Source of the DNA: a virus | IMG/VR virus record: IMGVR_UViG_3300043395_002906 | Coordinates: 1 to 35,669 of that record | Length of the DNA: 35,669 bases | Direction: 5' to 3' (one strand) | Shown: positions 6,007 to 13,039 of the stretch, in pieces | How the letters are laid out: every line of letters starts with the position of its first letter | How positions within the stretch are numbered: position 1 is the first letter of the stretch | Notes under the pieces: model-generated | What the model was told of the DNA's origin: nothing | The model's database searches: none | What the model saw: only the letters and a program-made list of their open reading frames with translations | Program-made: the position numbers and the translations under genes

Positions 6007-7251
6007 TCACCTCCGAATGGTAGAAACAGCAACATCGCCCTGCTCAAAGATAATGTCCACAACATTCTGGATCTTCTTTGCAGCGTTAGCAGTAGACTTG
6101 GAGAACACAGGGCAGATCACCAGACCATAAGATTTGGTGTATTCCTGCAGGTTACCCGCAGCAATCTGACCGTTACGAATACCAGCAGCATCATCAGGGT
6201 GCAGGCGAAGAGTACGGCCAACAGTCTGACCGATACCCACAATGTCCATATCGCGCATAAAGACCACTGCCTCCAGTGCAGCGATGTTGATACCCTCAGC
6301 AAGAATACTGTGGTGAAGAACCACAAACTTTTTGTCAGGATTGCGACCCCAGGCATTCAGAATATCAAAGAACACCTCACGGTTGACCTTCTGACCGTCG
6401 ATGAATGCACCGTGCTTAGAGGTAATGTGCATCACAGAATAACCTTGCAGAGCAAGAACGTGAGCAAAGTCAGTCTCAGACAGCAGATTGATGATGTGCT
6501 TGGTTGCCTTGGCACAAATCAGAATCTTATTGACAGGATTCTCTTCAAGAACTTCCAGAAGATTGTCACGGTCACGCTGAGCGATGTTGTCACCCTTCTG
6601 AACCATCTGCAGTTGCTTGGCAACAACCTTAGGAGGAATGATGTAACCACCATCCACCAGTTCGGGGGCAGGAACCTTAGCAATAATCTGACCATAAACT
6701 TCGGTCAGATTCATACCAGGTTTAGAAATGGTTGCAGAATACTTAGGGGTTGCAGTAAAGAAGTAGCAACGCTTTGCTTCCTGACTGAAATACTCAACAG
6801 CAGGGAAGAAGTGACGCTGAACACTGTTATGTGCCTCATCAAAGTAGATGGTATCAACATCAATCTCTGCTGCCTGCAGACGATTCAGAGAGTTGTAAGT
6901 TGTGAAGATAAGTTGATGCTTACCAGCAGCAAGACACATACCAGTGTGAGTAACAATGTCAGCAGGTTTAGTAGTGCTAACGTGATGAGTTTCACCACTG
7001 TGAACGTGGAGAACTTCAGCGTTAGTGATAAACTCAAGATACTCAGAAGACAGCTGCTCAGCAAGCAGAATGCGAGGAGCAACAACTACAATCGTCTTAG
7101 GAGTTTCAGATTGAAACACACGCATAGCATCAAAGATACCCACGTTGGTCTTACCACCACCAGTGGGGAACACACAGATACCTTTCGAATACTTAGCGAG
7201 AGAATCAAGTGCTTTTTGTTGGTGAGGGCGCAGTTGGAACACAGGACTCAT
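6007..7251 (-). CDS. DEXH-box superfamily 2 helicase (UvsW / type III Res-like)
   Basis: 414 residues from ATG at 7251; a TTG one codon earlier is in frame. Visible motifs: RPHQQKAL (8-15, Q-motif-like), Walker A PTGGGKT (29-35), DEAH (138-141), FTATP (165-169) and motif VI GQTVGRTLRLHP (341-352). This is a complete two-RecA-domain core with short ends. T4 UvsW, which unwinds branched DNA and R-loops, is longer, so this could be a UvsW relative or a separate cyanophage helicase. Hence no gene symbol is given. It is preceded by a terminator and a TATAAT box, and followed closely by the oxygenase gene with a strong ribosome binding site between them. Confidence 0.9.
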   Translation of the reverse strand: MSPVFQLRPHQQKALDSLAKYSKGICVFPTGGGKTNVGIFDAMRVFQSETPKTIVVVAPRILLAEQLSSEYLEFITNAEVLHVHSGETHHVSTTKPADIVTHTGMCLAAGKHQLIFTTYNSLNRLQAAEIDVDTIYFDEAHNSVQRHFFPAVEYFSQEAKRCYFFTATPKYSATISKPGMNLTEVYGQIIAKVPAPELVDGGYIIPPKVVAKQLQMVQKGDNIAQRDRDNLLEVLEENPVNKILICAKATKHIINLLSETDFAHVLALQGYSVMHITSKHGAFIDGQKVNREVFFDILNAWGRNPDKKFVVLHHSILAEGINIAALEAVVFMRDMDIVGIGQTVGRTLRLHPDDAAGIRNGQIAAGNLQEYTKSYGLVICPVFSKSTANAAKKIQNVVDIIFEQGDVAVSTIRR

Positions 7252-7268
7252 CAATTGAATATAGGAAT

Positions 7269-7274
7269 ATTATA
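7269..7274 (-). promoter_or_regulatory. Possible -10 box for the helicase gene
   Basis: Perfect TATAAT, 17 bases before the helicase ATG and directly behind a terminator. No good -35 hexamer is seen at 16-18 bases, so this may be a middle promoter or an activator-dependent one. The leader would be only about ten bases. Confidence 0.4.
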
Positions 7275-7278
7275 AAGG

Positions 7279-7301
7279 AAAAAGGACCCCCTCAGGGGTC
7301 C
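7279..7301 (-). terminator. Factor-independent terminator after the DUF262 gene
   Basis: GGACCCC (7301-7295) and GGGGTCC (7290-7284) form a perfect 7-pair stem with a 4-base loop, then TTTTTCC. It lies about 24 bases after the DUF262 stop codon and is preceded by AACTGTCACA (7313-7304). Confidence 0.85.
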
Positions 7302-7324
7302 AGTGTGACAGTTTCGAAACTGGA

Positions 7325-8491
7325 TCAAACACCAACAGGGATTTTCTCCATAATTTCAGAAAAAATGATATGTCGAAACTCAAGGTTTTCTTTGCTCATA
7401 CCATTACAACATTCTTTGAATGTTTTTTCATCGTCACCGCAGGTGTAAGTGCGATCCTTGTCTTTGTAAGCGTTTTCGTGTGCTTCAACTGCCGCAACTG
7501 CTTGATCGTAAGTGTCAACACCATTACACATCATCCAGTAAAGATTTTGTACTGCAGATGAACGTGTGAGAGATTTCTCATCCAAAATTTTTTCATCAAT
7601 CATTTGAGAAATGAAGTCCATCATCTCAACAAATTTATCAAAATAAAAACTTTGATCATCTGCACATAGGAAGTCGCTCAAATAAAGTTTGTTTTTTGTT
7701 GATTGTGAAATTCCTTTACAAGTTGTTTCTTCAGTTTCTGGATCAGTCGTGATTGCATTCAGAACAAGGTCAAGACAATCTACCACCCATTCTTCACCTT
7801 TAAGGCGGAAACGATGGTCTTTGAAGAGTTTTGAAAGAAGACTGCTGATTTCATCAGAAATTTCACGAACATAATCAGCCCACTCTGTAGAATAAGCATT
7901 ACGAAGTTCCTGTGCATTTAGTGGAACACCACTGTTCACATTCTGGAATACTTCAGACATTCCATCAAATGAAATTTGAGTGTAAAGACTAATGGAGGCT
8001 TGTCGTTCTTTAAGCACAGAACGAACCCTTTCTGGAAGGTCTGAAAACTTTTGCTTTCCTTTTCTTACAGTAAAGGAAGAAATAGTCCCTGCAAGTTCGT
8101 CGTTGATGAATTCGTATGTACCTTCTGGAATTGTATATTCATCAGAAAATAAAGATTGCATAAAGCACATACGGTTGTTCCCATCAAGAACAATGTACTT
8201 ATATCCACTGTCAAGAAACTTCTTAAAGAAAGAATACGTTTTTCCTGTGTATTCTCCAAGAGTTTCTAGTCGTTTAATACAACGAGTAACATCAACAAAG
8301 ACAAATGTGCCTTCTACTCGGTTCATCAACATAGAGTTGAAGAATTTTTTCCTATCTGCAGGAGCCCAAGCAATAGGACGTTGAAACTGACGGGGCGCAT
8401 TAAATGCTCCAAACTTTTGAAGCATCAGTGCATAGTCAAGAAGTGAAATTCGCTCCTTCAGAGGAACGCAAAAATTTTGATTGCTTTGCAT
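7325..8491 (-). CDS. DUF262 (ParB/GmrSD-N-like fold) protein
   Basis: 388 residues. The DUF262 signature is visible: QFQRPIAWAPADRKKFFNSM (35-54), YIVLDGNNRMCFMQSL (99-114, with DGNNR as the nucleotide-handling loop) and VFQNVNSGVPLNAQELRNA (181-199). In GmrSD-type restriction systems this domain hydrolyses NTP and is joined to a DUF1524 HNH nuclease. I see no HNH motif in the remaining 190 residues, which are helical. It may therefore be a stand-alone regulatory, ParB-like or counter-defence protein; this is inference. It has a private sigma-70 promoter, a long leader and a terminator, so it forms a single-gene unit, probably early. No ribosome binding site is seen close to the ATG. Confidence 0.8.
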   Translation of the reverse strand: MQSNQNFCVPLKERISLLDYALMLQKFGAFNAPRQFQRPIAWAPADRKKFFNSMLMNRVEGTFVFVDVTRCIKRLETLGEYTGKTYSFFKKFLDSGYKYIVLDGNNRMCFMQSLFSDEYTIPEGTYEFINDELAGTISSFTVRKGKQKFSDLPERVRSVLKERQASISLYTQISFDGMSEVFQNVNSGVPLNAQELRNAYSTEWADYVREISDEISSLLSKLFKDHRFRLKGEEWVVDCLDLVLNAITTDPETEETTCKGISQSTKNKLYLSDFLCADDQSFYFDKFVEMMDFISQMIDEKILDEKSLTRSSAVQNLYWMMCNGVDTYDQAVAAVEAHENAYKDKDRTYTCGDDEKTFKECCNGMSKENLEFRHIIFSEIMEKIPVGV

Positions 8492-8667
8492 AAGAAAAAA
8501 GAAAATGTGTTTTTGCTCACCTCTTCAATATGTTAGAAGAAGATTGCGGAATCAAACAGTTTGTCGTTTGATTTATTCACTTTAACGGATTAAAGAATTT
8601 CCGTCAAGTGAAACACGCTTTAAGGCAGCGGAACCGTCAGATTGGTTGGTTTCCCTCCCTCACCGAC
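8492..8667 (-). promoter_or_regulatory. Structured 5' leader of the DUF262 gene (candidate RNA element)
   Basis: About 175 bases lie between the predicted start of transcription and the ATG, unusually long for this genome. Two hairpins can be drawn. One is at 8612-8576: TTCACTTGACGG with CCGTTAAAGTGAA, about 12 pairs with one bulge. The other is at 8572-8551: ATCAAAC with GTTTGAT and an 8-base loop. Upstream of these, GGAAACC and GGTTCC may pair. No open frame of useful size is present. GAAGAGGTGAGC lies about 25 bases before the ATG. It could be a regulatory leader or an independent small RNA; I cannot assign a known RNA family. Confidence 0.5.
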
Positions 8668-8673
8668 TTAAGT

Positions 8674-8702
8674 AATATAAGACATTTCTTCTGGGATGTC
8701 AA
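8674..8702 (-). promoter_or_regulatory. Sigma-70 promoter for the DUF262 gene
   Basis: TTGACA (8702-8697), 17-base spacer, TATATT (8679-8674). The -35 hexamer contains the TGA stop codon of the upstream gene. Its quality suggests recognition by unmodified host RNA polymerase, hence early expression. Confidence 0.85.
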
Positions 8703-9208
8703 CCTGTATGTGCCACTTGTTCATCCGTCACACGATCCTTGAGCACTCTCACAATCAGATTCAATGATCTCTGATGTGGTCTCTCTTTCCATCCATACCA
8801 TTTACTCGGTTTTCCATTATGATAAGGAGGAAGTTGTCCTACAGAATAATATTGTTCAGCAGTTAGATCATAAATTCTCTCTCCATCTTGTAACCACCAA
8901 TGATACTCATCTCGATAATCTTTTCCACTCATCGGAACTAAACTATCAGTATCCATTAAGTAGAACAATGCTTGCGTAGAGTGATAGCAATGTCCATACA
9001 TTGGATTTATTTGATTTTCTGGACGATACTTAGGTGTCAAAAGATCTGGCGTGAGATTGCGTTTAATCAATCCCATCACCAGACTTAGGTTGTTTTCAGA
9101 GTATCTGTAAGGTTCAAAGGATAATCTACGAGTCTTTATGATATCCTTTCCTTTATACTTATGGCGTTCAACTGTCTTCATAAGATTCTTAAAGAAATAT
9201 TTAGCCAA
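8699..9208 (-). CDS. Hypothetical protein with Cys-His-Asp arrangement (transglutaminase/NlpC-like?)
   Basis: 169 residues if TTG at 9208 is the start; ATG at 9181 (MKTVERHKYKG) would give 160. Neither has a strong ribosome binding site. The central region contains YGHCYHSTQALFYLM (Cys74), EYHWWLQDGERIYDLT (His103, Asp114) and a Tyr/Pro-rich segment. The order Cys, His, Asp, with Cys at a helix start and H-W...Y-D-x-T behind it, resembles papain-like or transglutaminase-like folds. That is inference from pattern only. Its frame is continuous with the preceding metallopeptidase-like gene apart from a single TAG codon at 9236-9238. The stop codon overlaps a strong promoter. Confidence 0.75.
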   Translation of the reverse strand: MAKYFFKNLMKTVERHKYKGKDIIKTRRLSFEPYRYSENNLSLVMGLIKRNLTPDLLTPKYRPENQINPMYGHCYHSTQALFYLMDTDSLVPMSGKDYRDEYHWWLQDGERIYDLTAEQYYSVGQLPPYHNGKPSKWYGWKERPHQRSLNLIVRVLKDRVTDEQVAHTG

Positions 9209-9235
9209 CTTGTCTTCAAACCCAACAAAGGTATT

Positions 9236-9793
9236 CTAGAGGGATTGTTGGGTATCTGTCAAGTAGTTTAGATATTCCTCGTAGAGCACTTTTTCCATTA
9301 TGAAAGCTTGTTGTTCCCACGGTTGATCAGAATAGTCCAGATGAGAATGATCAATACCCCTCCAATGTCTCTTACCATACTTATCTCTTAGAGCACCTTT
9401 GACGTGTTGATTAATGTGCCATAACTCGTGGAGCAATACAACTGTATAATGTTCTGGTGACAATCGATTGTGCATCTCAATCTCAAATGCCCGAGGTCTA
9501 TGGTCACAATCGATTACGCCAACCCATCCATAAACTTCATCACGCATCATTCCACGATGATTCACAATGATGTCTAGTTTATATCGAGGAAGTTCTTTTT
9601 GAATAAACCAATTTACAATTTTTTCACAGCGTTTCTTGCTGTAATTGTATCCGCTGGTGTATAATGAAAGCATCAGAATACAAAGTTCAAAAGAGCTGCA
9701 GAAACTTTCGTTGTCCAGTGAATGAACCACACAAAGGAACCAACGAAAATCAAACGATCTAGATTTGAATACTTCATAGGTGTCTGGAGTCAC
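9236..9793 (-). CDS. Zinc metallopeptidase-like (HExxH) protein, SprT-like
   Basis: 185 residues. The motif VVLLHELWHINQH contains HELWH (122-126), the HExxH zinc site; E160 in QPWEQQAF is a candidate third ligand. The layout (beta-rich middle, HExxH helix, then a helix with E-x-x-A) resembles SprT-like and related zincins. In that group some members process DNA-protein crosslinks and others only keep the fold. The only usable start is GTG at 9793; a stop codon precedes it directly and no good ribosome binding site is seen. A terminator-like hairpin lies just upstream, so it may rely on weak read-through or an unrecognised promoter. Confidence 0.75.
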   Translation of the reverse strand: MTPDTYEVFKSRSFDFRWFLCVVHSLDNESFCSSFELCILMLSLYTSGYNYSKKRCEKIVNWFIQKELPRYKLDIIVNHRGMMRDEVYGWVGVIDCDHRPRAFEIEMHNRLSPEHYTVVLLHELWHINQHVKGALRDKYGKRHWRGIDHSHLDYSDQPWEQQAFIMEKVLYEEYLNYLTDTQQSL

Positions 9794-9805
9794 TCAGACA
9801 CTATA

Positions 9806-9836
9806 AGACCCCTCACAGACGATTCTGGAGGGGTCT
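9806..9836 (-). terminator. Terminator-like hairpin
   Basis: AGACCCCTC (9836-9828) pairs with GAGGGGTCT (9814-9806); an inner CAGA/TCTG extends the stem across a one-base bulge. It is followed by TATAG, not a T tract, so termination may be weak. It carries a version of the recurring element (AACTGTACC) in front. Confidence 0.6.
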
Positions 9837-9841
9837 GGTAC

Positions 9842-9866
9842 AGTTCTAGAAGTGTCTACTAGAACT
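9842..9866. repeat. Inverted repeat over the stop codon of 9859-10233
   Basis: AGTTCTAG at 9842-9849 and CTAGAACT at 9859-9866 are perfect 8-base arms with a 9-base loop. Together with the neighbouring hairpin at 9806-9836 they form a double stem-loop after the gene. Confidence 0.6.
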
Positions 9867-10233
9867 TTACTTTTAGTTTCATTTTGTCGTAAATAAAGAT
9901 TGAACCAGGAATTATTGGAACAAACTTTTTGTTTGGAAGGTAAACTCTTTTGTGTCCTTTGTATACAATTTGTAAATTCTTTTCATCAGAATTAAAATTG
10001 TAGATCAAAATGAGTTTTTTATAAATTTCTTCTAGTTGAATTTTTTCATCCCACTCTGGATCAATCATATTATGAATGATTCCAAAGTGATATTTGTCAT
10101 AAAATTCTCTTGCTCCACCAGCATCTACTGGTGGGCAAGGATGTTCAATTGAGCAATAACAATTGAACTTATTATGCATTTCCATACAACAAATGTATGG
10201 TTCTCTGTGAAAAAGTCTTTGAATAAAGTTCAT
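9859..10233 (-). CDS. Hypothetical protein with Cys/His-rich N-terminus, 124 residues
   Basis: Begins MNFIQRLFHREPYICCMEMH, then NKFNCYCSIEHPCPPVDAGG: five cysteines and three histidines within the first 34 residues, which could bind a metal, though the spacing does not match a zinc finger I know. The rest is a mixed alpha/beta domain ending VPIIPGSIFIYDKMKLKVKF. The ATG at 10233 lies three bases after the stop codon of the glycine-rich adhesin, so translation is probably coupled. It is the last gene of the fibre cluster. Function unknown. Confidence 0.7.
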   Translation of the reverse strand: MNFIQRLFHREPYICCMEMHNKFNCYCSIEHPCPPVDAGGAREFYDKYHFGIIHNMIDPEWDEKIQLEEIYKKLILIYNFNSDEKNLQIVYKGHKRVYLPNKKFVPIIPGSIFIYDKMKLKVKF

Positions 10234-10236
10234 AGG

Positions 10237-11274
10237 TCAAGATAAACGATAACGTATAACTACAATTCCAGATCCACCGGTTCCAGCCAACCAAGTTGGT
10301 GGTGTGAGTCCTGCTCCACTACCACCTCCACCAGTGTTTGTAACACCGTTTCTTTGTGGTGATGTTGGTGAAGGATCTCCACTTCTTGGTGGTCCTTTAC
10401 CACCTCCACCTAAACCACCATCACCACTGGAGCCGCCACCGCCACCGGCAAAGTATTGTGCTGGTGTTCCATAGGATGTTGGAACCCAAGGAACTTGAGT
10501 TCCATTACCACCAAATCCATTTGGTGCTGGTGTTCCACTAGCAGATGATCCTCCTCCACCTCCTCCGTGATCGGAAAAGGGTCCACCATAACCACCAGGA
10601 TTTCCTTGTCCCGGAGTTCCTGTTCCACCATTACCTGAAGGTCCTGCACCAACACCTCCACCACCAGAACCACCGGGAGTGCCTAATTGTGCTGCACCCG
10701 CTGCTGTTAGAGCGCCAGCACCTCCACCACCTCCAGTAGAAGTAATGGTGTGAAAAACAGATGGTCCTCCACTAGTTCCATTTGTTGATGATGGAAATGG
10801 ACCTGCTGCACCACCTCCACCAACAGTAATTGGATAAGGTGCAGCCGTTATGGTTAGAGTTCCTGTTCTTAAACCACCAGCACCTCCGCCACCACTAAAA
10901 GCTCTTGGTCCATTTGGTGTTGGTGTTGTACCGGCACTTCCTCCACCACCTCCTCCACCAGCAACCACAAGATAATCTAACTCTCCTGGTGTGCCTGCGT
11001 TTGATACAGTAAACGTACCAGGTCCAGTAAACACAAATAGTTGATAGTTTCCACTGGTTAGTGGAGTTACTGAACCAGTTGCAGTAGCTGTAATTGCAGT
11101 GAAAGAACTTTTACCATACAAGTCACTCATTGAAATCTGAGAAGCGGGAGTTGGTTTTCCTGCAAGATTTCGAACTGCAGCATCATTTAATGCTCTCAAC
11201 GTTGTTGATGGTGAACCAAGTTCAACATTCACCTGCGACATTGATATTGAAGATGGTGGTGATGGTAATACCAT
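10237..11274 (-). CDS. Glycine-rich tail adhesin (copy A)
   Basis: 345 residues. Residues 1-60 form an attachment module seen in two other adhesins here (ISMSQVNVELG, LAGKPTPASQISMSDLYGKS). Residues about 80-110 form a beta segment (YQLFVFTGPGTFTVSNAGTP). The rest is a glycine-rich domain with many GGGG and GGAGG runs, closing with GGSGIVVIRYRLS. Such domains fold into polyglycine-II sandwiches in phage adhesins that bind host outer-membrane proteins or glycans. Targeting of the host surface is inferred. It follows a DUF7936-like small gene with which it forms a unit that is duplicated next door (11642-13039). Confidence 0.85.
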   Translation of the reverse strand: MVLPSPPSSISMSQVNVELGSPSTTLRALNDAAVRNLAGKPTPASQISMSDLYGKSSFTAITATATGSVTPLTSGNYQLFVFTGPGTFTVSNAGTPGELDYLVVAGGGGGGGSAGTTPTPNGPRAFSGGGGAGGLRTGTLTITAAPYPITVGGGGAAGPFPSSTNGTSGGPSVFHTITSTGGGGGAGALTAAGAAQLGTPGGSGGGGVGAGPSGNGGTGTPGQGNPGGYGGPFSDHGGGGGGSSASGTPAPNGFGGNGTQVPWVPTSYGTPAQYFAGGGGGSSGDGGLGGGGKGPPRSGDPSPTSPQRNGVTNTGGGGSGAGLTPPTWLAGTGGSGIVVIRYRLS

Positions 11275-11280
11275 AATTTT

Positions 11281-11613
11281 TTACTCTTTTGTCCAGGGAA
11301 AGTCTTTTTCTTCTACGTATGTTCTATTTGATTTCATCTTATCTAGTTCATAATCAAGATATTGATTTAGAGATTCTTGATTTACTATTTTTTCAATCCA
11401 ACTTACGATAATGTCTAGATCTAATTCATTATAAGGTATGAAAGTATCAGAGTTTAATTGTTGTTCTGTAAAGGTTGTTGATCTTTTAACTGAGGTTACA
11501 ATTCCAGTTTCTTCATCAATACCAATCTTCCTCCAGGTCACTTCAACAACTACATCATCAATTGAATTTCTAGTTTCTTTTGTTAAAGAATGTATTCTCC
11601 AAGTGTATTTCAT
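11281..11613 (-). CDS. Small tail-cluster protein, DUF7936-like (copy A)
   Basis: 110 residues, starting MKYTWRIHSLTKETRNSIDD. It is clearly paralogous to 12701-13039: both share YTWxIHSLTKxT, VxWxKxGI, F(I/V)PYxxL, IIVxWxxxxxxxxS and end near FPW. A small beta sheet followed by helix is likely. Each copy stands directly before a glycine-rich adhesin, so a chaperone, adaptor or baseplate-linked role for that adhesin is plausible but unproven. It has its own late promoter (11636-11643). The DUF number is from memory. Confidence 0.75.
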   Translation of the reverse strand: MKYTWRIHSLTKETRNSIDDVVVEVTWRKIGIDEETGIVTSVKRSTTFTEQQLNSDTFIPYNELDLDIIVSWIEKIVNQESLNQYLDYELDKMKSNRTYVEEKDFPWTKE

Positions 11614-11635
11614 AATGTTTTGATGTCATTAGTGA

Positions 11636-11643
11636 TATTTATT
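11636..11643 (-). promoter_or_regulatory. Late promoter AATAAATA for copy A unit
   Basis: Octamer 22 bases before the ATG of 11281-11613. The TAA stop codon of the upstream adhesin gene (11644-11642) is built into it. Confidence 0.6.
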
Positions 11644-12697
11644 ACACAGCATATCTAATAATTACTATTCCAGATCCTCCAGAACCGGCACGAGAACCAT
11701 TTCCTACTGGTGGTGGATTTGGCTCTGATTGACCAGCACCACCTCCACCACCACCAGTATTTGCAGTTCCATCCGTCGCTATACCTAGACCTGTCGTTCC
11801 AGCACCACCCCCACCAGATCCTCCAGCAGCTCCAGCGAGACCACCAGATCCTCCGCCGCCACCACCTGCGAAATATCTACCAGGTGCAGGCCCTGGAGTT
11901 CCATAAGATGCAGGAACCCAAGTATATGGAAGTCCAACGCCTCCTATACTAGGTGTTGGACCATTGCTTCCGGCACCACCAGCACCTCCACCACCGCCAC
12001 CACGACTAGAACCACCAGCATCTGTAGCAGGTCCTCCTGGATTACCTTGTGATGGCGATGTTGGTGGTGTGTTCCCTGTGCCTCCAGCTCCTGGAGAAAT
12101 ACCTCCAGCACATCCTCCACCAGATCCTCCAGGTCCTCCGGCACCAGGACTTCCTCCTCTAGCACCTCCACCACCACCACCATTAGATGTTATAGTTGAA
12201 AATACCGAGTTAGAACCAGATGTTCCCTGATAGTAAACATAAGTTCCTGGTGTAGTTCCTGTATTTGCTGCCGGTTTAGGTCCTCCTGCACCAACTGTAA
12301 CTGGATAAGATCCCGGTGCGGTTACTGGAAATCCAGTACCATTTCTGAGTCCACCAGCACCTCCACCGCCACCATAATGATTACCTCCTGAACCTCCACC
12401 AGCAACTACAAGATATTCTACAACTGCTCCAGGACCTCCTGTTGCTGTTACTGTAAATGTTCCGGGACCAGTAAAAACGTGAAGCTTATAACCAGATATT
12501 GGAACGATGGTTCCTCCAGTTGCCGTAATTGGAACAACTGAACTCTTACCTCTCAAGTTGTCCATTGAGATAGTACCTGCAGGAACACCAGCAAGTCCTC
12601 TTACGTTTGCTTGATTGAGAGAAATTGTAGTTCCAGATGCGATTCCAAGCTCAATATTAACTTGGTCCATCGTAATTGTACCTGTTGGAAGAACCAT
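11642..12697 (-). CDS. Glycine-rich tail adhesin (copy B)
   Basis: 351 residues with the same plan as copy A: attachment module (ITMDQVNIELGIASGTTISL, then ISMDNLRGKSS), beta segment (YKLHVFTGPGTFTVTATGGP), a long glycine-rich part with GGGGGGG and PGAGGPGGSGG runs, and the closing strand GGSGIVIIRYAV. Start ATG at 12697 has GGAGG nine bases upstream and lies just after the stop of 12701-13039. The adhesin probably displays a variable polyglycine tip. Differences from copy A are mainly in the loops between glycine runs, as expected for receptor specificity. Confidence 0.85.
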   Translation of the reverse strand: MVLPTGTITMDQVNIELGIASGTTISLNQANVRGLAGVPAGTISMDNLRGKSSVVPITATGGTIVPISGYKLHVFTGPGTFTVTATGGPGAVVEYLVVAGGGSGGNHYGGGGGAGGLRNGTGFPVTAPGSYPVTVGAGGPKPAANTGTTPGTYVYYQGTSGSNSVFSTITSNGGGGGGARGGSPGAGGPGGSGGGCAGGISPGAGGTGNTPPTSPSQGNPGGPATDAGGSSRGGGGGGAGGAGSNGPTPSIGGVGLPYTWVPASYGTPGPAPGRYFAGGGGGGSGGLAGAAGGSGGGGAGTTGLGIATDGTANTGGGGGGAGQSEPNPPPVGNGSRAGSGGSGIVIIRYAV

Positions 12698-12700
12698 TTA

Positions 12701-13039
12701 TTATTCCTCCGTCATATTCCAAGGAAACTCTCCATCATTTACTTGAACCCAATGAGACCTTGCTTTTTCTATTTCTGCTTCAATACCTTTATTTACTGAA
12801 TTTTCATCAATAAAGTTTTTTACCCAACCAACGATAATTTCTTCTGTCAATTGGTCATAAGGTACAAAAGAATTCTCATCAATATCGCCAATATTAAAGT
12901 TTGCTGCTGATTTTACAGAACCACTGTAACCATCATCAGCAATACCAAACTTTTCCCAAACAACAGTGAATACTACACTATCAACAGTATTAATAGTTCT
13001 TTTTGTAAGAGAATGTATTTTCCAAGTATAGTTTATCAT
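12701..13039 (-). CDS. Small tail-cluster protein, DUF7936-like (copy B)
   Basis: 112 residues, MINYTWKIHSLTKRTINTVD to DGEFPWNMTEE. Paralogue of 11281-11613 (see shared motifs there). Its ATG overlaps the stop codon of the large S74 fibre gene as ATGA, so it is translationally coupled to that fibre and in turn to the adhesin that follows. This order (fibre, small protein, adhesin) suggests the small protein belongs to fibre or baseplate assembly. Confidence 0.75.
   Translation of the reverse strand: MINYTWKIHSLTKRTINTVDSVVFTVVWEKFGIADDGYSGSVKSAANFNIGDIDENSFVPYDQLTEEIIVGWVKNFIDENSVNKGIEAEIEKARSHWVQVNDGEFPWNMTEE

Noticed and set aside
6199-7275. 358-codon open frame on the plus strand
   Set aside because: It lies antisense to the helicase gene, whose motifs are complete. 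Its composition is that of a mirror frame and no ribosome binding site or family motif is seen.
8492-8667. Glutamine-type (glnA or downstream-peptide) riboswitch, known from cyanobacteria and their phages
   Set aside because: Only a GACGGAA fragment fits; the other conserved blocks I remember are not in the right order.
8492-8667. tRNA gene in the long leader
   Set aside because: No cloverleaf with acceptor stem and T-loop sequence could be drawn.
10545-12230. Short direct repeats that at first sight resemble a CRISPR array
   Set aside because: The repeats are in-frame glycine codons of adhesin genes with no regular spacers.
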